Shown: positions 45,833 through 57,514, counted from the first letter of the stretch. The stretch is DNA of 64,000 bases from Rhodospirillales bacterium (GCA_016712375.1 JADJRE010000013.1:1-64000), one strand, 5' to 3'. A program made the numbers and translations. Notes: generated by a model not told the origin, from the letters alone.

Positions 45833-46783
45833 GTGCACGCGGAGATTCGCGCTAAAGCACATATACTGGGTTTCGACGCTGTCGGATTCACCAGCGCTGA
45901 AGCAGATCCGAAGGATCGTGAAAACCTTCAGCGCTATGTGGAAGAGGGACGGCACGGCGATATGGAGTGGATGGCCCGCGACGTCGAACGGCGTGCCAAT
46001 CCGCAGGCACTATGGCCGGAGGCCCGCAGCGTCGTTTGTCTCGGCGTCAATTACGCTCCGGCGGAAGATCCACTCGCCGTTCATGCCGAACCGGAACGCG
46101 GCTCCATCAGTGTCTACGCCCGCGGCCGGGATTATCACGACGTGCTGAAGACGCGGCAGAAAGCATTGGGCCGCTGGCTCGTCGAGACATATGGCTGTGC
46201 CATCAAGGTGTTCGTTGATACTGCCGCGGTGATGGAGAAGCCGCTTGCCATGCGTGCCGGTTTAGGCTGGATAGGAAAGCACTCGAACCTCGTATCGCGC
46301 CGGTTCGGCTCATGGCTGTTCCTAGGGGAAATTTACACCACGTTGGAATTGGCCCCGGATCTGCCGGAGCTTGATCATTGCGGCAGCTGCGACGCCTGTA
46401 TTCAGGCCTGCCCGACCGGCGCAATCACGCAACCTTACCGCATCGAGCCGCGACGCTGCATCGCCTACCTCACGGTTGAGCACAAGGGTGCGGTCGCGCC
46501 CGAACTTGCAAGGGCGGCAGGAAATCGCATCTTCGGCTGCGACGATTGCCTTGCCGCATGCCCGTGGAACAAGTTCGCCACGCCAACGGCCCATGTCGAG
46601 TTTCGTCCGCGTGCCGACCTTGTGGCGCCACGGCTATCGGATCTGGCTCGGCTCGACGAGACGGCGTTCCGCGCGCGCTTCGCGGGCACCAGCGCTCGCC
46701 GGACCGGGCACGAACGGATTAACCGCAACGTCCGCAATGCCATCGACAATTGTCGGCAGCAAACTGCCGACAAGAGTTGCTGA
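45833..46783 (+). CDS. queG: Epoxyqueuosine reductase QueG
   Basis: QueG reduces epoxyqueuosine in tRNA to queuosine with cobalamin. The 316-residue protein has GFDAVGFTSAEAD at the start, the cobalamin-binding region (AGLGWIGKHSNLVSRRFGSW) and two 4Fe-4S clusters of the ferredoxin type: CGSCDACIQACPTGAI and CDDCLAACPWNKF. GTG at 45833 is the start, with GAGGAA eight bases upstream. It is 5.5 kb from queF, in a different transcription unit. Confidence 0.95.
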   Translation: MHAEIRAKAHILGFDAVGFTSAEADPKDRENLQRYVEEGRHGDMEWMARDVERRANPQALWPEARSVVCLGVNYAPAEDPLAVHAEPERGSISVYARGRDYHDVLKTRQKALGRWLVETYGCAIKVFVDTAAVMEKPLAMRAGLGWIGKHSNLVSRRFGSWLFLGEIYTTLELAPDLPELDHCGSCDACIQACPTGAITQPYRIEPRRCIAYLTVEHKGAVAPELARAAGNRIFGCDDCLAACPWNKFATPTAHVEFRPRADLVAPRLSDLARLDETAFRARFAGTSARRTGHERINRNVRNAIDNCRQQTADKSC

Positions 46784-46912
46784 CGAGCTCCGGTCACCGC
46801 AACCAGCGTCGGAAACTTCTACAAGCAGCCAATCTCAGCCCGCCAAGGATTCTGGTTCCGACGCTGGCCTGATCTCCTCTGCTTACGAGCGGCGAGCCGA
46901 GAGAAAGCCGGT

Positions 46913-47305
46913 CTACTTGGCCGCCAAAACACGGGCGAGTTGGCTCAGCGCCTCGCGATGGCGTTCATTTGGAATCTGCGTGAAGTTGCGAGCCAACTCC
47001 AGGCACATGCGCTGGCGGATCGACAGATCGTCCTCGCTGCCGTTACCTTCCAAGCCGTCAAAGAAATAGCTCACCGGCACCCGCAGGACGCGGGCGATCT
47101 CAAATAGTCGACCAGCAGAAATGCGGTTGATTCCGCGTTCATACTTATGCGCCTGCTGGTACGTTACGCCGATCAGGTGAGCCATTTGCTGCTGGCTGAG
47201 GCCAAGCATCACCCGGCGCTCTCGGATGCGACCGCCAACGTAGCGGTCAACATCGGTCCCCTTCGTCGTCGGTCGCGAATTCAAGTCTTCGTCGAGCGGC
47301 ACCAT
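46913..47305 (-). CDS. XRE-family helix-turn-helix regulator
   Basis: A 130-residue protein with a Cro/CI-type helix-turn-helix (about residues 25-80: RIRERRVMLGLSQQQMAHLIGVTYQQAHKYERG) and a helical C-terminal part (DLSIRQRMCLELARNF). This short form is widespread in alphaproteobacteria, but its target is not known. The next gene on the same strand is phaR, more than 400 bases upstream. Confidence 0.88.
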   Translation of the reverse strand: MVPLDEDLNSRPTTKGTDVDRYVGGRIRERRVMLGLSQQQMAHLIGVTYQQAHKYERGINRISAGRLFEIARVLRVPVSYFFDGLEGNGSEDDLSIRQRMCLELARNFTQIPNERHREALSQLARVLAAK

Positions 47306-47736
47306 TTCTCGATCTCCAGATCAGTGGGCGATCGTGCGTTCATTACTAGTAGAACCGCAACCCCGGTTCCCTGCGGCACCCCTCTTAGCGTCGAAGATCG
47401 CCACGTTTAGCTTATTGACTGGCGTATTATCGACACGCCTGCGCGGGGCGGGCTCTTCTTCCGTTCACTTAACAACGCCGGTTGCAATTAACAAGCGGTT
47501 TCATTCGCCACGCCACAATTCACGATACAATAGCGCAATCAATGGGGAGACGGAAGCAACCTGCCGGCGCAAAGAGCGGGCGCTGAACTACCGCTCACTG
47601 CAATGAGGTTCGCCACCGCGAGGCAAAAATGGCCTGAATTGACCTTTGGTGCAGGGCCACGATGAGCCAGCGAGCTGGCTCGCAGTTGGCGGCCGTTTAC
47701 CCGGGCAACCGGCCTCTCGCCCGACCGGCGAAGCTC
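47306..47736. other. 431-bp gene-less region between the XRE gene and phaR
   Basis: No credible gene is present. It holds the promoter of the XRE gene and the 3' end of phaR. A perfect 8-bp dyad GAGCCAGC-GA-GCTGGCTC lies at 47664-47681, 55 bases beyond the phaR stop; it has no T run and might be a terminator or a protein site. The segment around 47400-47560 is AT-rich compared with the surroundings. Confidence 0.5.
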
Positions 47737-48360
47737 CTAGGCCCGGGGCCTACCGACCAGTTCGTCCAGCTGCTTTTGCATCTCGTTGAGACGGGAACGC
47801 AATTCCTCGATTTGCACATCTGAGGGCTTGGAACGACGCTCGGGTTCGCGTTCCGCCGCTGAGGACTCCTCGCCGTAAAACGGTGTGAGCATCCGCATGG
47901 TGCGTTCAAAGATGGTGATTTGCTGCTTGCTCATTTCTTCGAACGAAGCAAATGGCATCAAGCCGTCAAACGCGGTTCGTAAATAGTCCCGCATCTGCTC
48001 CTGGTTGCGGGCAAAGGCCAGCATGGCATGCTCCAGGTAGCGCGGAACGACCACCTGAAGACTATCGCCGTAAAAACTGATCAGATGCCGCAGGAAGCTC
48101 ACGGGCAACATGCTGTGCCCCTTCGCCGCCTCCTCAACGATGATGTGCGTCAGCACGGAGCGAGTTATGTCTTCTCCGGTCTTGGCGTCGTAGACGGCGA
48201 ACTCGGCGCCGGTTTTGACCAGCTGCGAGAGGTAGTCGAGCGTCACGTAGCAGCTCGTTGCGGTGTTGTAGAGCCGCCGGTTCGCATACTTCTTTATCGT
48301 GATCGGGGCGCGATCGGAAGTGCCTACCCCGCCAGCCTCAGATCCATCATGCATACTCAT
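47737..48360 (-). CDS. phaR: Polyhydroxyalkanoate synthesis repressor PhaR
   Basis: PhaR binds PHA granules and DNA and controls phasin genes. The 207-residue protein has the PHB_acc_N domain (ITIKKYANRRLYNTATSCYVTLDYL) with the core DLSQLVKTG-like stretch, then the PHB_acc domain (RSVLTHIIVEEAAKG, FLRHLISFYGDSLQVVVPRYLEHAM). A C-terminal coiled-coil-like segment (IEELRSRLNEMQKQLDELV) is typical. Divergent from a 3-hydroxyacyl-CoA dehydrogenase gene. Confidence 0.95.
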   Translation of the reverse strand: MSMHDGSEAGGVGTSDRAPITIKKYANRRLYNTATSCYVTLDYLSQLVKTGAEFAVYDAKTGEDITRSVLTHIIVEEAAKGHSMLPVSFLRHLISFYGDSLQVVVPRYLEHAMLAFARNQEQMRDYLRTAFDGLMPFASFEEMSKQQITIFERTMRMLTPFYGEESSAAEREPERRSKPSDVQIEELRSRLNEMQKQLDELVGRPRA

Positions 48361-48651
48361 GCGCCTTCGCCTGTCGCGGTGAGGCGACCAACCAACTCAG
48401 TATCCGCGAAAAGATGCTGCGTTGCAATAACTGGTATGCGAATGCGCAGTTATGAGAAAAAATCGAACACCCGTCGCTACGCCTTCGCGCCTGCGAAACC
48501 AACTTTATCTCCACCGCAAAAGTCGCTAAACGTTCCGGTTCCGCGCGGGCGGAGAAGAGTGCGCGCGACGTCCGCACCCGACCGGGCGCGGGAAGGCGCG
48601 GCGAGGGTATCGCAACGCCGACGATCCACTCGGGAATATGGAAAAATCAGC

Positions 48652-49548
48652 ATGTCAATCAATAAAGTCGGAGTGATCGGAACTGGCGCGATGGGCCTGG
48701 GCATCACGCAGGTTTGCGCGCAAGCGGGCCTGACTGTGACCGCGGTGAAGGCGACCCCCGGTTCCTGGGAGAGGGCAAAGAAAACGCTTGAAGGTGGCCT
48801 GGCCAAGTCGGTTGAACGGGGCAAGATGGCAGCGGAGGATCGCGACGCATTGCTGTCGCGGATCACCTTCACCGCCGACGAGCATGCTGTCGCCGAGAGC
48901 GATCTGGTCATCGAATCGATAATCGAAGACCTGGAGACGAAGAAGGCGTTGTTCCGCCGGCTGGAGCACGTCTGCCGTCCGGATGCCATTCTCGCAACCA
49001 ACACGTCAACGTTGTCCGTTACCGCAATGATGGCGGTGTGCAAGCACCGCGACCGCATTGCCGGCCTCCACTTCTTCAATCCGGCGCCGGTGATGAAGTT
49101 GGTCGAGATCATTCACGGATTCGAGACGACGGACGAAACGATCGAGGCGCTGCTGGCTTTCTCCAAGGCCATCGACAAGGATCCCGTGATCGTTCAAGAC
49201 ACCACCGGCTTTATCGTCAACCGCCTGCTTACTCCTTATATGCTCAATGCCATCCGGATGTTGGAACGCGGCACGGGGACGATCGAAAGCATCGACCAGG
49301 CGATGAAGGCCGGAGCCGCACATCCCATGGGCCCGTTCGAACTCGCCGACTACATCGGGCTCGATGTCGTCGAGGCGATGGCGCACAATATCTTCGAAGA
49401 TGTCCGTCATGAGCATCACGCGCCGCCGCACACGCTGACCCGCCTGGTGCAGCTTGGTTACCTCGGCCGCAAGACGGGCAAGGGCTTCTATGATTATGCG
49501 AAGAGACCAGCGGTGCAGAACCCGGCGCTGATGCGTCCAGTCGTCTAA
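48652..49548 (+). CDS. 3-hydroxyacyl-CoA dehydrogenase
   Basis: The 298-residue monofunctional dehydrogenase has GTGAMGLGITQVCAQAG (NAD-binding), the catalytic His in HFFNPAPVMKLVEI, DTTGFIVNRLL and the terminal GYLGRKTGKGFYDY. It oxidises 3-hydroxyacyl-CoA in beta-oxidation, butanoate or phenylacetate metabolism. ATG at 48652 is used since the sequence before it has no similarity to the family. A link to PHA metabolism is possible given the divergent phaR, but not shown. Confidence 0.92.
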   Translation: MSINKVGVIGTGAMGLGITQVCAQAGLTVTAVKATPGSWERAKKTLEGGLAKSVERGKMAAEDRDALLSRITFTADEHAVAESDLVIESIIEDLETKKALFRRLEHVCRPDAILATNTSTLSVTAMMAVCKHRDRIAGLHFFNPAPVMKLVEIIHGFETTDETIEALLAFSKAIDKDPVIVQDTTGFIVNRLLTPYMLNAIRMLERGTGTIESIDQAMKAGAAHPMGPFELADYIGLDVVEAMAHNIFEDVRHEHHAPPHTLTRLVQLGYLGRKTGKGFYDYAKRPAVQNPALMRPVV

Positions 49549-49611
49549 CCGAATCGACTTCGACAGCGGACGCCGTTCGGCATCAACGGCGTCCGCAACC
49601 TGTTAAGCCAA

Positions 49612-50553
49612 ATGACGCGGGCTTTGCCCCACCAATCCCTCCAATCATTCGAAGCGCCGGCATCGCGGCGCACGTTAATCCGATCAACTTTGATCGGTGC
49701 CGCCGCCATCATCATGTGGTCGACGCTGGCGCTGCTGACGACGATGACCGGCAGGGTGCCGCCGTTCCTGTTGGTGGCGATGTCGTTTGGCATCGCTTTT
49801 GCGGTCACCCTTGCTCGCTGGCTGATGCGCGGGGATGGACTCGTCAATTGCCTGCGTTGGCCACTTCCTGCGTGGCTACTCGGCGTCGGCGGGCTGTTTG
49901 GCTACCACTGCTTTTATTTCATCGCCCTGCGCAGCGCGCCACCAGCCGAGGCAAGCCTTGTCAATTACCTCTGGCCGCTGTTAATCGTGCTTTTCGCGAC
50001 GTTGCTTCCTGGACAGCGTTTGCGGTGGTGGCACCTCGCCGGGGCGCTCTTGGGGCTGGTCGGGACGGTGCTACTGATCGGCACCGGCGGGCCTTTCGGA
50101 TTTTCTCCGGCCTATGCGCCAGGGTACGGTGCGGCCTTCGCGTGTGCCATTATCTGGGCCGCTTACTCCGTGCTCAGCCGTTTGCTCGCGCACGTGCCGA
50201 CGGAAGCTGTCGGAGCGTTTTGTGGAGCGACAGCCGTCCTGGCAGCGGGCTGTCACCTCGCTTTCGAGCAGACGGTCTGGCCGCAGGGTGGACAATGGCT
50301 GGCCGTTCTCGCCATGGGTATGGGCCCGGTCGGAGCCGCCTTCTTCGCTTGGGACATCGGCATGAAGCGAGGTGACATCAGGACGCTCGGGGCCGCCGGG
50401 TACCTGACGCCACTGCTGTCAACAATGCTTCTTGTCGCGTTTGGCCGCGCCGAGCTTTCCTGGACGCTCGGGGTTGCGGCCCTGCTGATTGCTGGCGGCG
50501 CGGCGCTCGCCGCGCGCGAGCTGCTCGGCGGAAAACCGCAAGCCGCAGCTTGA
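49612..50553 (+). CDS. EamA/DMT-family exporter, YddG-like
   Basis: A 313-residue inner-membrane protein with ten hydrophobic segments arranged as two EamA repeats (STLIGAAAIIMWSTLALLT first, then GYGAAFACAIIWAAYSVLS). The motif FGYHCFYFIALRSAPPAEASLVNYLWPLLIVLF matches the aromatic amino-acid exporter YddG group. The transported compound is not determined by sequence. Confidence 0.88.
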   Translation: MTRALPHQSLQSFEAPASRRTLIRSTLIGAAAIIMWSTLALLTTMTGRVPPFLLVAMSFGIAFAVTLARWLMRGDGLVNCLRWPLPAWLLGVGGLFGYHCFYFIALRSAPPAEASLVNYLWPLLIVLFATLLPGQRLRWWHLAGALLGLVGTVLLIGTGGPFGFSPAYAPGYGAAFACAIIWAAYSVLSRLLAHVPTEAVGAFCGATAVLAAGCHLAFEQTVWPQGGQWLAVLAMGMGPVGAAFFAWDIGMKRGDIRTLGAAGYLTPLLSTMLLVAFGRAELSWTLGVAALLIAGGAALAARELLGGKPQAAA

Positions 50554-50769
50554 GTGCGGCGGTGATGTGCCGTTTGGATCATGTAATTCCAGCGAGCGTC
50601 TCGCTCGTTCGACGATCGCCCAATTCTGCACGATAAGTTGTGGTGTTTTTGCTGCCACACGCCTTATCCGTGCTGCGTTGCAACATCTAGACTTTCGATC
50701 GCGAGTTCTGGTATCTGATGGCCGGCCGCGGACCCCCCGCATGCAGCTCAACGACCGGTGGAAAGATCA

Positions 50770-51564
50770 ATGGATCACCTCGACGTTCTGGAGAGCAGGA
50801 CGATCTACATCTTGCGCGAGGCCTTCAACAAGATTGACAAGCTCGCGATGCTTTGGTCGATCGGCAAGGATTCGAACGTGATGCTGTGGTGCGCCCGCAA
50901 AGCGTTCTTCGGCCACGTGCCGTTTCCGCTGGCCAACATCGACACCGGGAAGAAGTTTCCGGAAGTCTATGAGTTTCGCGACCGCATCATCAAGGAGTGG
51001 AAACTCGACTGCGTCATCGGCGAATGTCCGCCTGTCGAGGAAATGGACCCGACGCTGCCGCCTGCCGCCCGTTCTGGAGCACGCAAGACCGCCGGCCTCA
51101 ACAATTTGCTGGCGCGCGAAGGCTATGACGGTCTCATAGCCGGCATACGTCGCGACGAGGAAGGCACACGTGCCAAGGAGCGCGTGTTCAGCCCGCGCGG
51201 CACCCAGAATACGTGGAACTTCCGCGAGCAACCGCCGGAGTTCTGGGACCAGTTCACCACCGACTTCGCACCCGGCACCCACCTGCGTGTCCATCCACTG
51301 CTGCATTGGACCGAGCTGGACATCTGGCGCTACACCAAGCGCGAGAACATCCCGCTGATCAGTTTGTACTTCGCCAAGAACGGCAAGCGGTACCGCTCGC
51401 TTGGCGACAAGGACATTACCTTCCCGATCGATTCCCACGCTGATACGATCGACTCCATCATCGAAGAACTGCAGCACACCAAGGTGTCCGAGCGGGCAGG
51501 GCGGGCAATGGACCACGAGGCCGAGGACTCCTTCGAGCGCTTGCGCGCCGAAGGTTACATGTAG
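50770..51564 (+). CDS. cysD: Sulfate adenylyltransferase subunit 2 CysD
   Basis: CysD forms adenosine phosphosulfate from sulfate and ATP. The 264-residue protein has the PP-loop motif MLWSIGKDSNVMLW, NIDTGKKFPEVYEFRD, GLIAGIRRDEEGTRAKERVFS and HPLLHWTELDIWRY. It starts at MDHLDVLESRT (ATG 50770; GGAAAG nearby) and its stop is 16 bases before the cysNC start, so the two subunits are cotranscribed. Confidence 0.96.
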   Translation: MDHLDVLESRTIYILREAFNKIDKLAMLWSIGKDSNVMLWCARKAFFGHVPFPLANIDTGKKFPEVYEFRDRIIKEWKLDCVIGECPPVEEMDPTLPPAARSGARKTAGLNNLLAREGYDGLIAGIRRDEEGTRAKERVFSPRGTQNTWNFREQPPEFWDQFTTDFAPGTHLRVHPLLHWTELDIWRYTKRENIPLISLYFAKNGKRYRSLGDKDITFPIDSHADTIDSIIEELQHTKVSERAGRAMDHEAEDSFERLRAEGYM

Positions 51565-51580
51565 GCCGGGGAGTCAGAAA

Positions 51581-53491
51581 ATGGACACGATGGGCATGAG
51601 CAAGGTCGCCGAACCGGCGATTCAGACGACACAGCCGCTGAAGATCGTCATCGTCGGCCACGTCGACCACGGCAAGTCGACCCTGGTCGGCAGGCTCTTC
51701 CACGACACCGGCTCGCTGCCGGACGGCCGCGTCGAGGCGGTTCGCGCGATGAGCGAGAAGCGCGGGATGCCCTTCGAATGGGCGTTTTTGCTGGACGCGC
51801 TGCAGGCGGAGCGTGATCAGGGCATCACGATCGATATCTCGCAAATCTTCTTCCGCACTGACGTGCGCCACTACGTGCTGATCGATGCGCCCGGACATCG
51901 CGAGTTCGTCAAGAACATGATCACGGGGGCCGCCCAGGCTGATGCCGCGGTGCTGGTGGTCGACGCCAAGGACGGCATGCAGGAGCAGACGCGCCGCCAT
52001 GCCTATCTGCTGCACCTGCTCGGCATCCATCAGATCGTCGTCGCCATTAACAAGATGGACAGCGTCGAGTATTCCGAGGCGCGTTTTCAGGAAGTCGGCA
52101 CTGCGGTGCGCGCCTACCTGGCTGACCTCGGGATCGATCTGCAGCACACGTTCATGATCCCGGTGGTCGCCCGCGACGGCGAGAACATCGTCGCGAGCGG
52201 CGAGAAGCACCTGCCATGGTACACCGGCCCAACCCTTGCGGGCGCGCTCGACCTGCTGCAACCGCCGGTAACATCGCTGGAATTGCCGCTGCGGATGCCG
52301 GTGCAGGACGTCTACAAGTTTGACGACCGCCGGATCATCGCCGGGCGCATTGAAAGCGGCCATCTGCGCAAGGGCGACACGCTGCTGTTCTCGCCGTCAA
52401 ACAAGAAGGCGCGTATTGCCTCGATCGAGGCTTGGAACGTCAAGGAATCGATTATGGCGGTTCGCGCCGGCGAATCCGTCGGCTTCACGCTCGACGAACA
52501 GATCTTCGTTGAACGCGGTGAGATTTGCAGCCTGACGAGCAATCCGCCGATGCTCAGCAACGTTTTTCGCGGGCGCATATTCTGGCTCGGCAGAGAACCC
52601 CTGGTGCCGGGTGCCCGTCTGAAGATGAAGCTGTGCACCGGCGAATATCAGGTCGAAGTCGAGAAGATCGAGAAGGTTATCGACACCCAGGACCTGGGGT
52701 CCAACGAACAGAACCACGTCGAGCGCAACGCCATTGCTGAGGTCGTCTTGCGTTCGCGACGGATGATGGCACTCGATCCTTTCGACCAGAACATGTACAC
52801 GGGCCGCTTTGTGCTTGTTGAAGATTACGAGATCGTCGGCGGTGGCCTGATCAACATGGACGGCTATGCTGACCAGCGCCTGCAGGGCATCAAGTCGCAG
52901 AACATTTTCCGCGTCGAGCACCGGGTGCCGATCGAGGAACGGTGGAAGGCAAATGGCCACAAGGGCGGCATTCTGTGGATGACGGGTCTATCCGGCGCTG
53001 GCAAATCGACGTTGGCATTCTCCTTGGAACAGCACCTGTTTCGTAAGGGCTACCTCGTGTATGTCCTCGACGGCGACAACGTCCGCCACGGCCTGTGCTC
53101 CGACCTCGGGTTTTCGCCGCAGGATCGCGTGGAGAACATCCGCCGCGTCGGTCATGCCGCCGGGCTGTTTGCGCGGGCTGGCTTCCTGGTGCTGACGGCC
53201 TTTATCTCGCCGTACCGCGCCGACCGCGATCGGGTGCGGGCGATCGCGCCTGACGTCTTCCATGAGGTCCACATCGACGCCGATCTCAGCACCTGCGAAA
53301 CGCGCGACCCAAAGGGGTTGTATAAGAAGGCGCGCAAGGGAGAGATCCACGAGTTCACCGGTGTTTCCGCGCCCTACGAGCCGCCGAGCCAGCCAGAACT
53401 TCGTATCGATTCGGGGCGCCATAGCATCGAAGAGTGCTTGGCACAGCTCGACGCGTACGTTTCGGATAACTTTGTTTTCACACGGCACTGA
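51581..53491 (+). CDS. cysNC: Fused sulfate adenylyltransferase GTPase / APS kinase CysNC
   Basis: The N-terminal CysN part is an EF-Tu-like GTPase: GHVDHGKSTLVGRL (residues 26-39), DAPGHREFVKNM, NKMD and domains II/III. From about residue 455 the CysC part follows with Walker A GLSGAGKSTLAFSLEQ, DGDNVRHGL, and the CETRDPKGLYKKARKG lid. The 636-residue protein thus turns APS into PAPS directly, as NodQ/CysNC of rhizobia. With CysD it supplies PAPS for cysteine synthesis or for sulfation. Confidence 0.95.
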   Translation: MDTMGMSKVAEPAIQTTQPLKIVIVGHVDHGKSTLVGRLFHDTGSLPDGRVEAVRAMSEKRGMPFEWAFLLDALQAERDQGITIDISQIFFRTDVRHYVLIDAPGHREFVKNMITGAAQADAAVLVVDAKDGMQEQTRRHAYLLHLLGIHQIVVAINKMDSVEYSEARFQEVGTAVRAYLADLGIDLQHTFMIPVVARDGENIVASGEKHLPWYTGPTLAGALDLLQPPVTSLELPLRMPVQDVYKFDDRRIIAGRIESGHLRKGDTLLFSPSNKKARIASIEAWNVKESIMAVRAGESVGFTLDEQIFVERGEICSLTSNPPMLSNVFRGRIFWLGREPLVPGARLKMKLCTGEYQVEVEKIEKVIDTQDLGSNEQNHVERNAIAEVVLRSRRMMALDPFDQNMYTGRFVLVEDYEIVGGGLINMDGYADQRLQGIKSQNIFRVEHRVPIEERWKANGHKGGILWMTGLSGAGKSTLAFSLEQHLFRKGYLVYVLDGDNVRHGLCSDLGFSPQDRVENIRRVGHAAGLFARAGFLVLTAFISPYRADRDRVRAIAPDVFHEVHIDADLSTCETRDPKGLYKKARKGEIHEFTGVSAPYEPPSQPELRIDSGRHSIEECLAQLDAYVSDNFVFTRH

Positions 53492-53608
53492 CAAGGCGAA
53501 GCAGCGATCAGCGAAAGTGCTTCGGCGCCCCCGCCTCGGTAGGGCTGGGGCCGCCGATGCACCGGTTGTCGCAACTTCACCCACGGGTATCGAGGGGAGG
53601 GCACGCAG

Positions 53609-55046
53609 ATGAGCCGGATCGTTCACCCGGTCATTCTCTCTGGCGGAGCCGGGACTCGTCTTTGGCCTTTATCTAGGTCGCTGCGGCCGAAGCAGCTCCT
53701 GCCGCTCGTCTGTGAACGCAGCATGCTGCAGGAAACCGTTCTCCGGGTCACTGGCGAGGGTTTCGCGGCACCGCTGATTGTTGGTAATGAGGAGCATCGC
53801 TTTCTGATCGCCGAGCAACTGCGCGGGCTCGGCGTCAGCCCCCGTGCCATTGCCCTGGAACCAGAGGGCCCGCAACACGGCGCCGGCGGCGACCATCGCG
53901 GCTCTGCTGCTTGTTGAAGATGACCCGGACGCCATACTTGCGTTGCTGCCCTCGGATCACGTTGTCGATGATATCGCCAGCTGTCGTGCGGCATTCCGCG
54001 TGGCGGTCGATGCTGCGGCAGACGGTGCGCTGGTAACCTTCGGTATTCCCGCGGTGCGGCCGGAAACCGGCTATGGTTACATCCGGAAGGGCGAGCCGCT
54101 CCCGGGATCCAAGGGCTGTTGGCACATCGACAGATTCGTTGAAAAGCCGGACACCGCAACCGCCGAGACGTATGTGGCTTCTGGGGACTATGCGTGGAAC
54201 AGCGGCATGTTCGTGCTGCCGGCGCGCACACTGCTTGCCGAGGTTGAAAGGTTGCAGCCCGAGTTGCTCCGCTGCTGTAATGAGGCGCTGCGCCAAGCAA
54301 CCCGCGATCTCGACTTTCTGCGCCTCTCCCGTCCTTCCTTCGTCGCCGCACCGTCGATCTCCATCGACTATGCGGTGATGGAACATACGGACAAGGGCGT
54401 GGTCATCGCCGCCGAGATGGGCTGGAGCGACGTCGGCTCCTGGTCGGCGTTGTGGGATATCAGCGACAAGGACGCGGACGGCAACGCTCTCGTCGGTGAC
54501 GTCCTGGTTCAGGACTCGCACAATTGCTACGTCCGTGGCGACGGCAACCTGGTAGCGGCGATCGGAGTCGACGATCTGGTGATCGTTGCCACCGATGACG
54601 TCGTCCTGGTAGTGCCCCGCGATCGCGCTCAGGAAGTCAAGCAGATCGTTGCCACCGTCGAACAGGCGGGACGCACCGAGCACTATGTGCACAGCCAGGT
54701 TTTTCGGCCGTGGGGCTGGTATCGCAGCATCCAGGACGGCCCACGTTTCCAGGTCAAGGAGATCGTGGTTGCCCCCGGGCACAAGCTCAGCCAGCAAATG
54801 CACCACCATCGGGCCGAGCACTGGATTATCGTTTCCGGCACGGCGAAGGTAACGCGCGGCGGCGAAGACTTCTTCGTCACTGAAAACCAATCAACTTACA
54901 TCCCGCACGCGACCACGCATTGCCTCGAGAATCCTGGGAAGATCCCGCTCAGGATGATCGAGGTCCAGTCCGGGCCGTACCTTGGCGAGGACGACATCGT
55001 CCGCTTCGAGGATGTCTATGGCCGGGTCACGGTGGCGGCGAAGTAG
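53609..55046 (+). CDS. manC: Mannose-1-phosphate guanylyltransferase/mannose-6-phosphate isomerase, one frameshift
   Basis: The N-terminal nucleotidyltransferase shows PVILSGGAGTRLWPLSRSLRPKQ and the signature FVEKPD; the C-terminal type II cupin domain has FRPWGWYRSIQDGPRFQVKEIVVAPG and QMHHHRAEHWIIVSGTA. It makes GDP-mannose from mannose-6-phosphate for polysaccharide synthesis. A single shift near 53880 separates RAIALEPEG from ARNTAPAATIAALL. About 480 residues. Start ATG 53609 with GGGGAGGG upstream. It lies 117 bases after cysNC. Confidence 0.93.
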
Positions 55047-55108
55047 CCGCCGCGAAGCGAGGAGGGGCAGTTCGTTCCGGGATAAGACGGGCGCGGCGAA
55101 GCGGCGGC

Positions 55109-56491
<1,383 letters not shown>

Positions 56492-56500
56492 CTAACGTTC

Positions 56501-57514
56501 TCAGGGCGTCGCTTGCTTGCTTTCCAGATAGTAGCGCCGCGCGCCCGGGTGCAGCGGCACCGAAAGGTTTTCGGTCGCTTCATCCCGCCGGATCTGGATG
56601 CCGATGGGGATGGCGTCGAGGAGCTTGCGGTTGCGTTCATCCCAGAGGGCACGGGTAATAGCGAACACCAGATCGTCGGGCATCGACGCCAGCGCCAGAA
56701 GCTGTGCGCGTACAGCAACGGTGGAGGTCGCCGGCACCCCGTGGTAGGCGCCGCGGTCGATACTGCTGCGGAAGAACTGCGGCTGGGCGGCGATCATCCG
56801 CTCTGCCTGCCGGTCGGCAATCGGCAGCAATGCGATCGGAATGGTTTCGGCGGCCAGGGCGACGGCGGCGATCGGCGCCCCGCCGACCATAAAGAGCGCA
56901 TCGATGTCGCCGGCAATCAGCATGTCAACGGAGCGCGCCAGCCGCTCGTAGACCGGCTCGATCTCGCGGATGCGCATTCCGTAGGCCTGCAGCACCAGTC
57001 GCGCCGCGGCCAGGGTCCCGGAGTTCGCTTCGCCGACAGATACACGGCGTCCGCGGAGGTCATTCACCGTGCGGATTGCGCCGACGCGGACAATGATGTG
57101 CACCGCTTCCGGGAACAGGTTGCCGATCGCTCGCAGCGAGGGAATCGGCTGTCGGGCGAAGGCGCCTTCACCCTTGAGCGCGTCGCGGGCAACGTCAGCC
57201 TGGCAGAGCGCCAGCTCGAGGGCGCCCGACGTCATCTTCCGCAGGTTGTCGGGTGAGCCTTGCGTCGATACCGCGGCAGCGATCAGGCCCGGCACGCCGC
57301 AGGTACCGCCCTGGCCGCACGGCGCTGCACCAGGGGGCTCCGAGATCATGGTGGAAATGGCGCCGCCGACGGGAAAGTAGGTGCCGCCGACCGGACCGGT
57401 ACCGATGCGCACGAAGCGCGCCTGCTCTGCCGCCACCGCGCCCGACGCGACCAGCATGGCCACCGCGACCAGCGCCGACAGCAACAGGAACGGGATGCGG
57501 TTCACGAAGGACAT
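56501..57514 (-). CDS. TAXI-family TRAP transporter solute-binding protein
   Basis: A secreted binding protein with a signal peptide (IPFLLLSALVAVAMLVASGAVAA) and the TAXI-family motif FVRIGTGPVGGTYFPVGGAIS, then PGLIAAAVSTQGSPDNL and MVGGAPIAAV-type segments. A Cys pair (CGQGGTC) in the N-terminal lobe can form a disulfide. The ligand is unknown, often glutamate or another organic acid, and no TRAP membrane subunits are adjacent. ATG at 57514 starts the signal peptide. Confidence 0.85.
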   Translation of the reverse strand: MSFVNRIPFLLLSALVAVAMLVASGAVAAEQARFVRIGTGPVGGTYFPVGGAISTMISEPPGAAPCGQGGTCGVPGLIAAAVSTQGSPDNLRKMTSGALELALCQADVARDALKGEGAFARQPIPSLRAIGNLFPEAVHIIVRVGAIRTVNDLRGRRVSVGEANSGTLAAARLVLQAYGMRIREIEPVYERLARSVDMLIAGDIDALFMVGGAPIAAVALAAETIPIALLPIADRQAERMIAAQPQFFRSSIDRGAYHGVPATSTVAVRAQLLALASMPDDLVFAITRALWDERNRKLLDAIPIGIQIRRDEATENLSVPLHPGARRYYLESKQATP

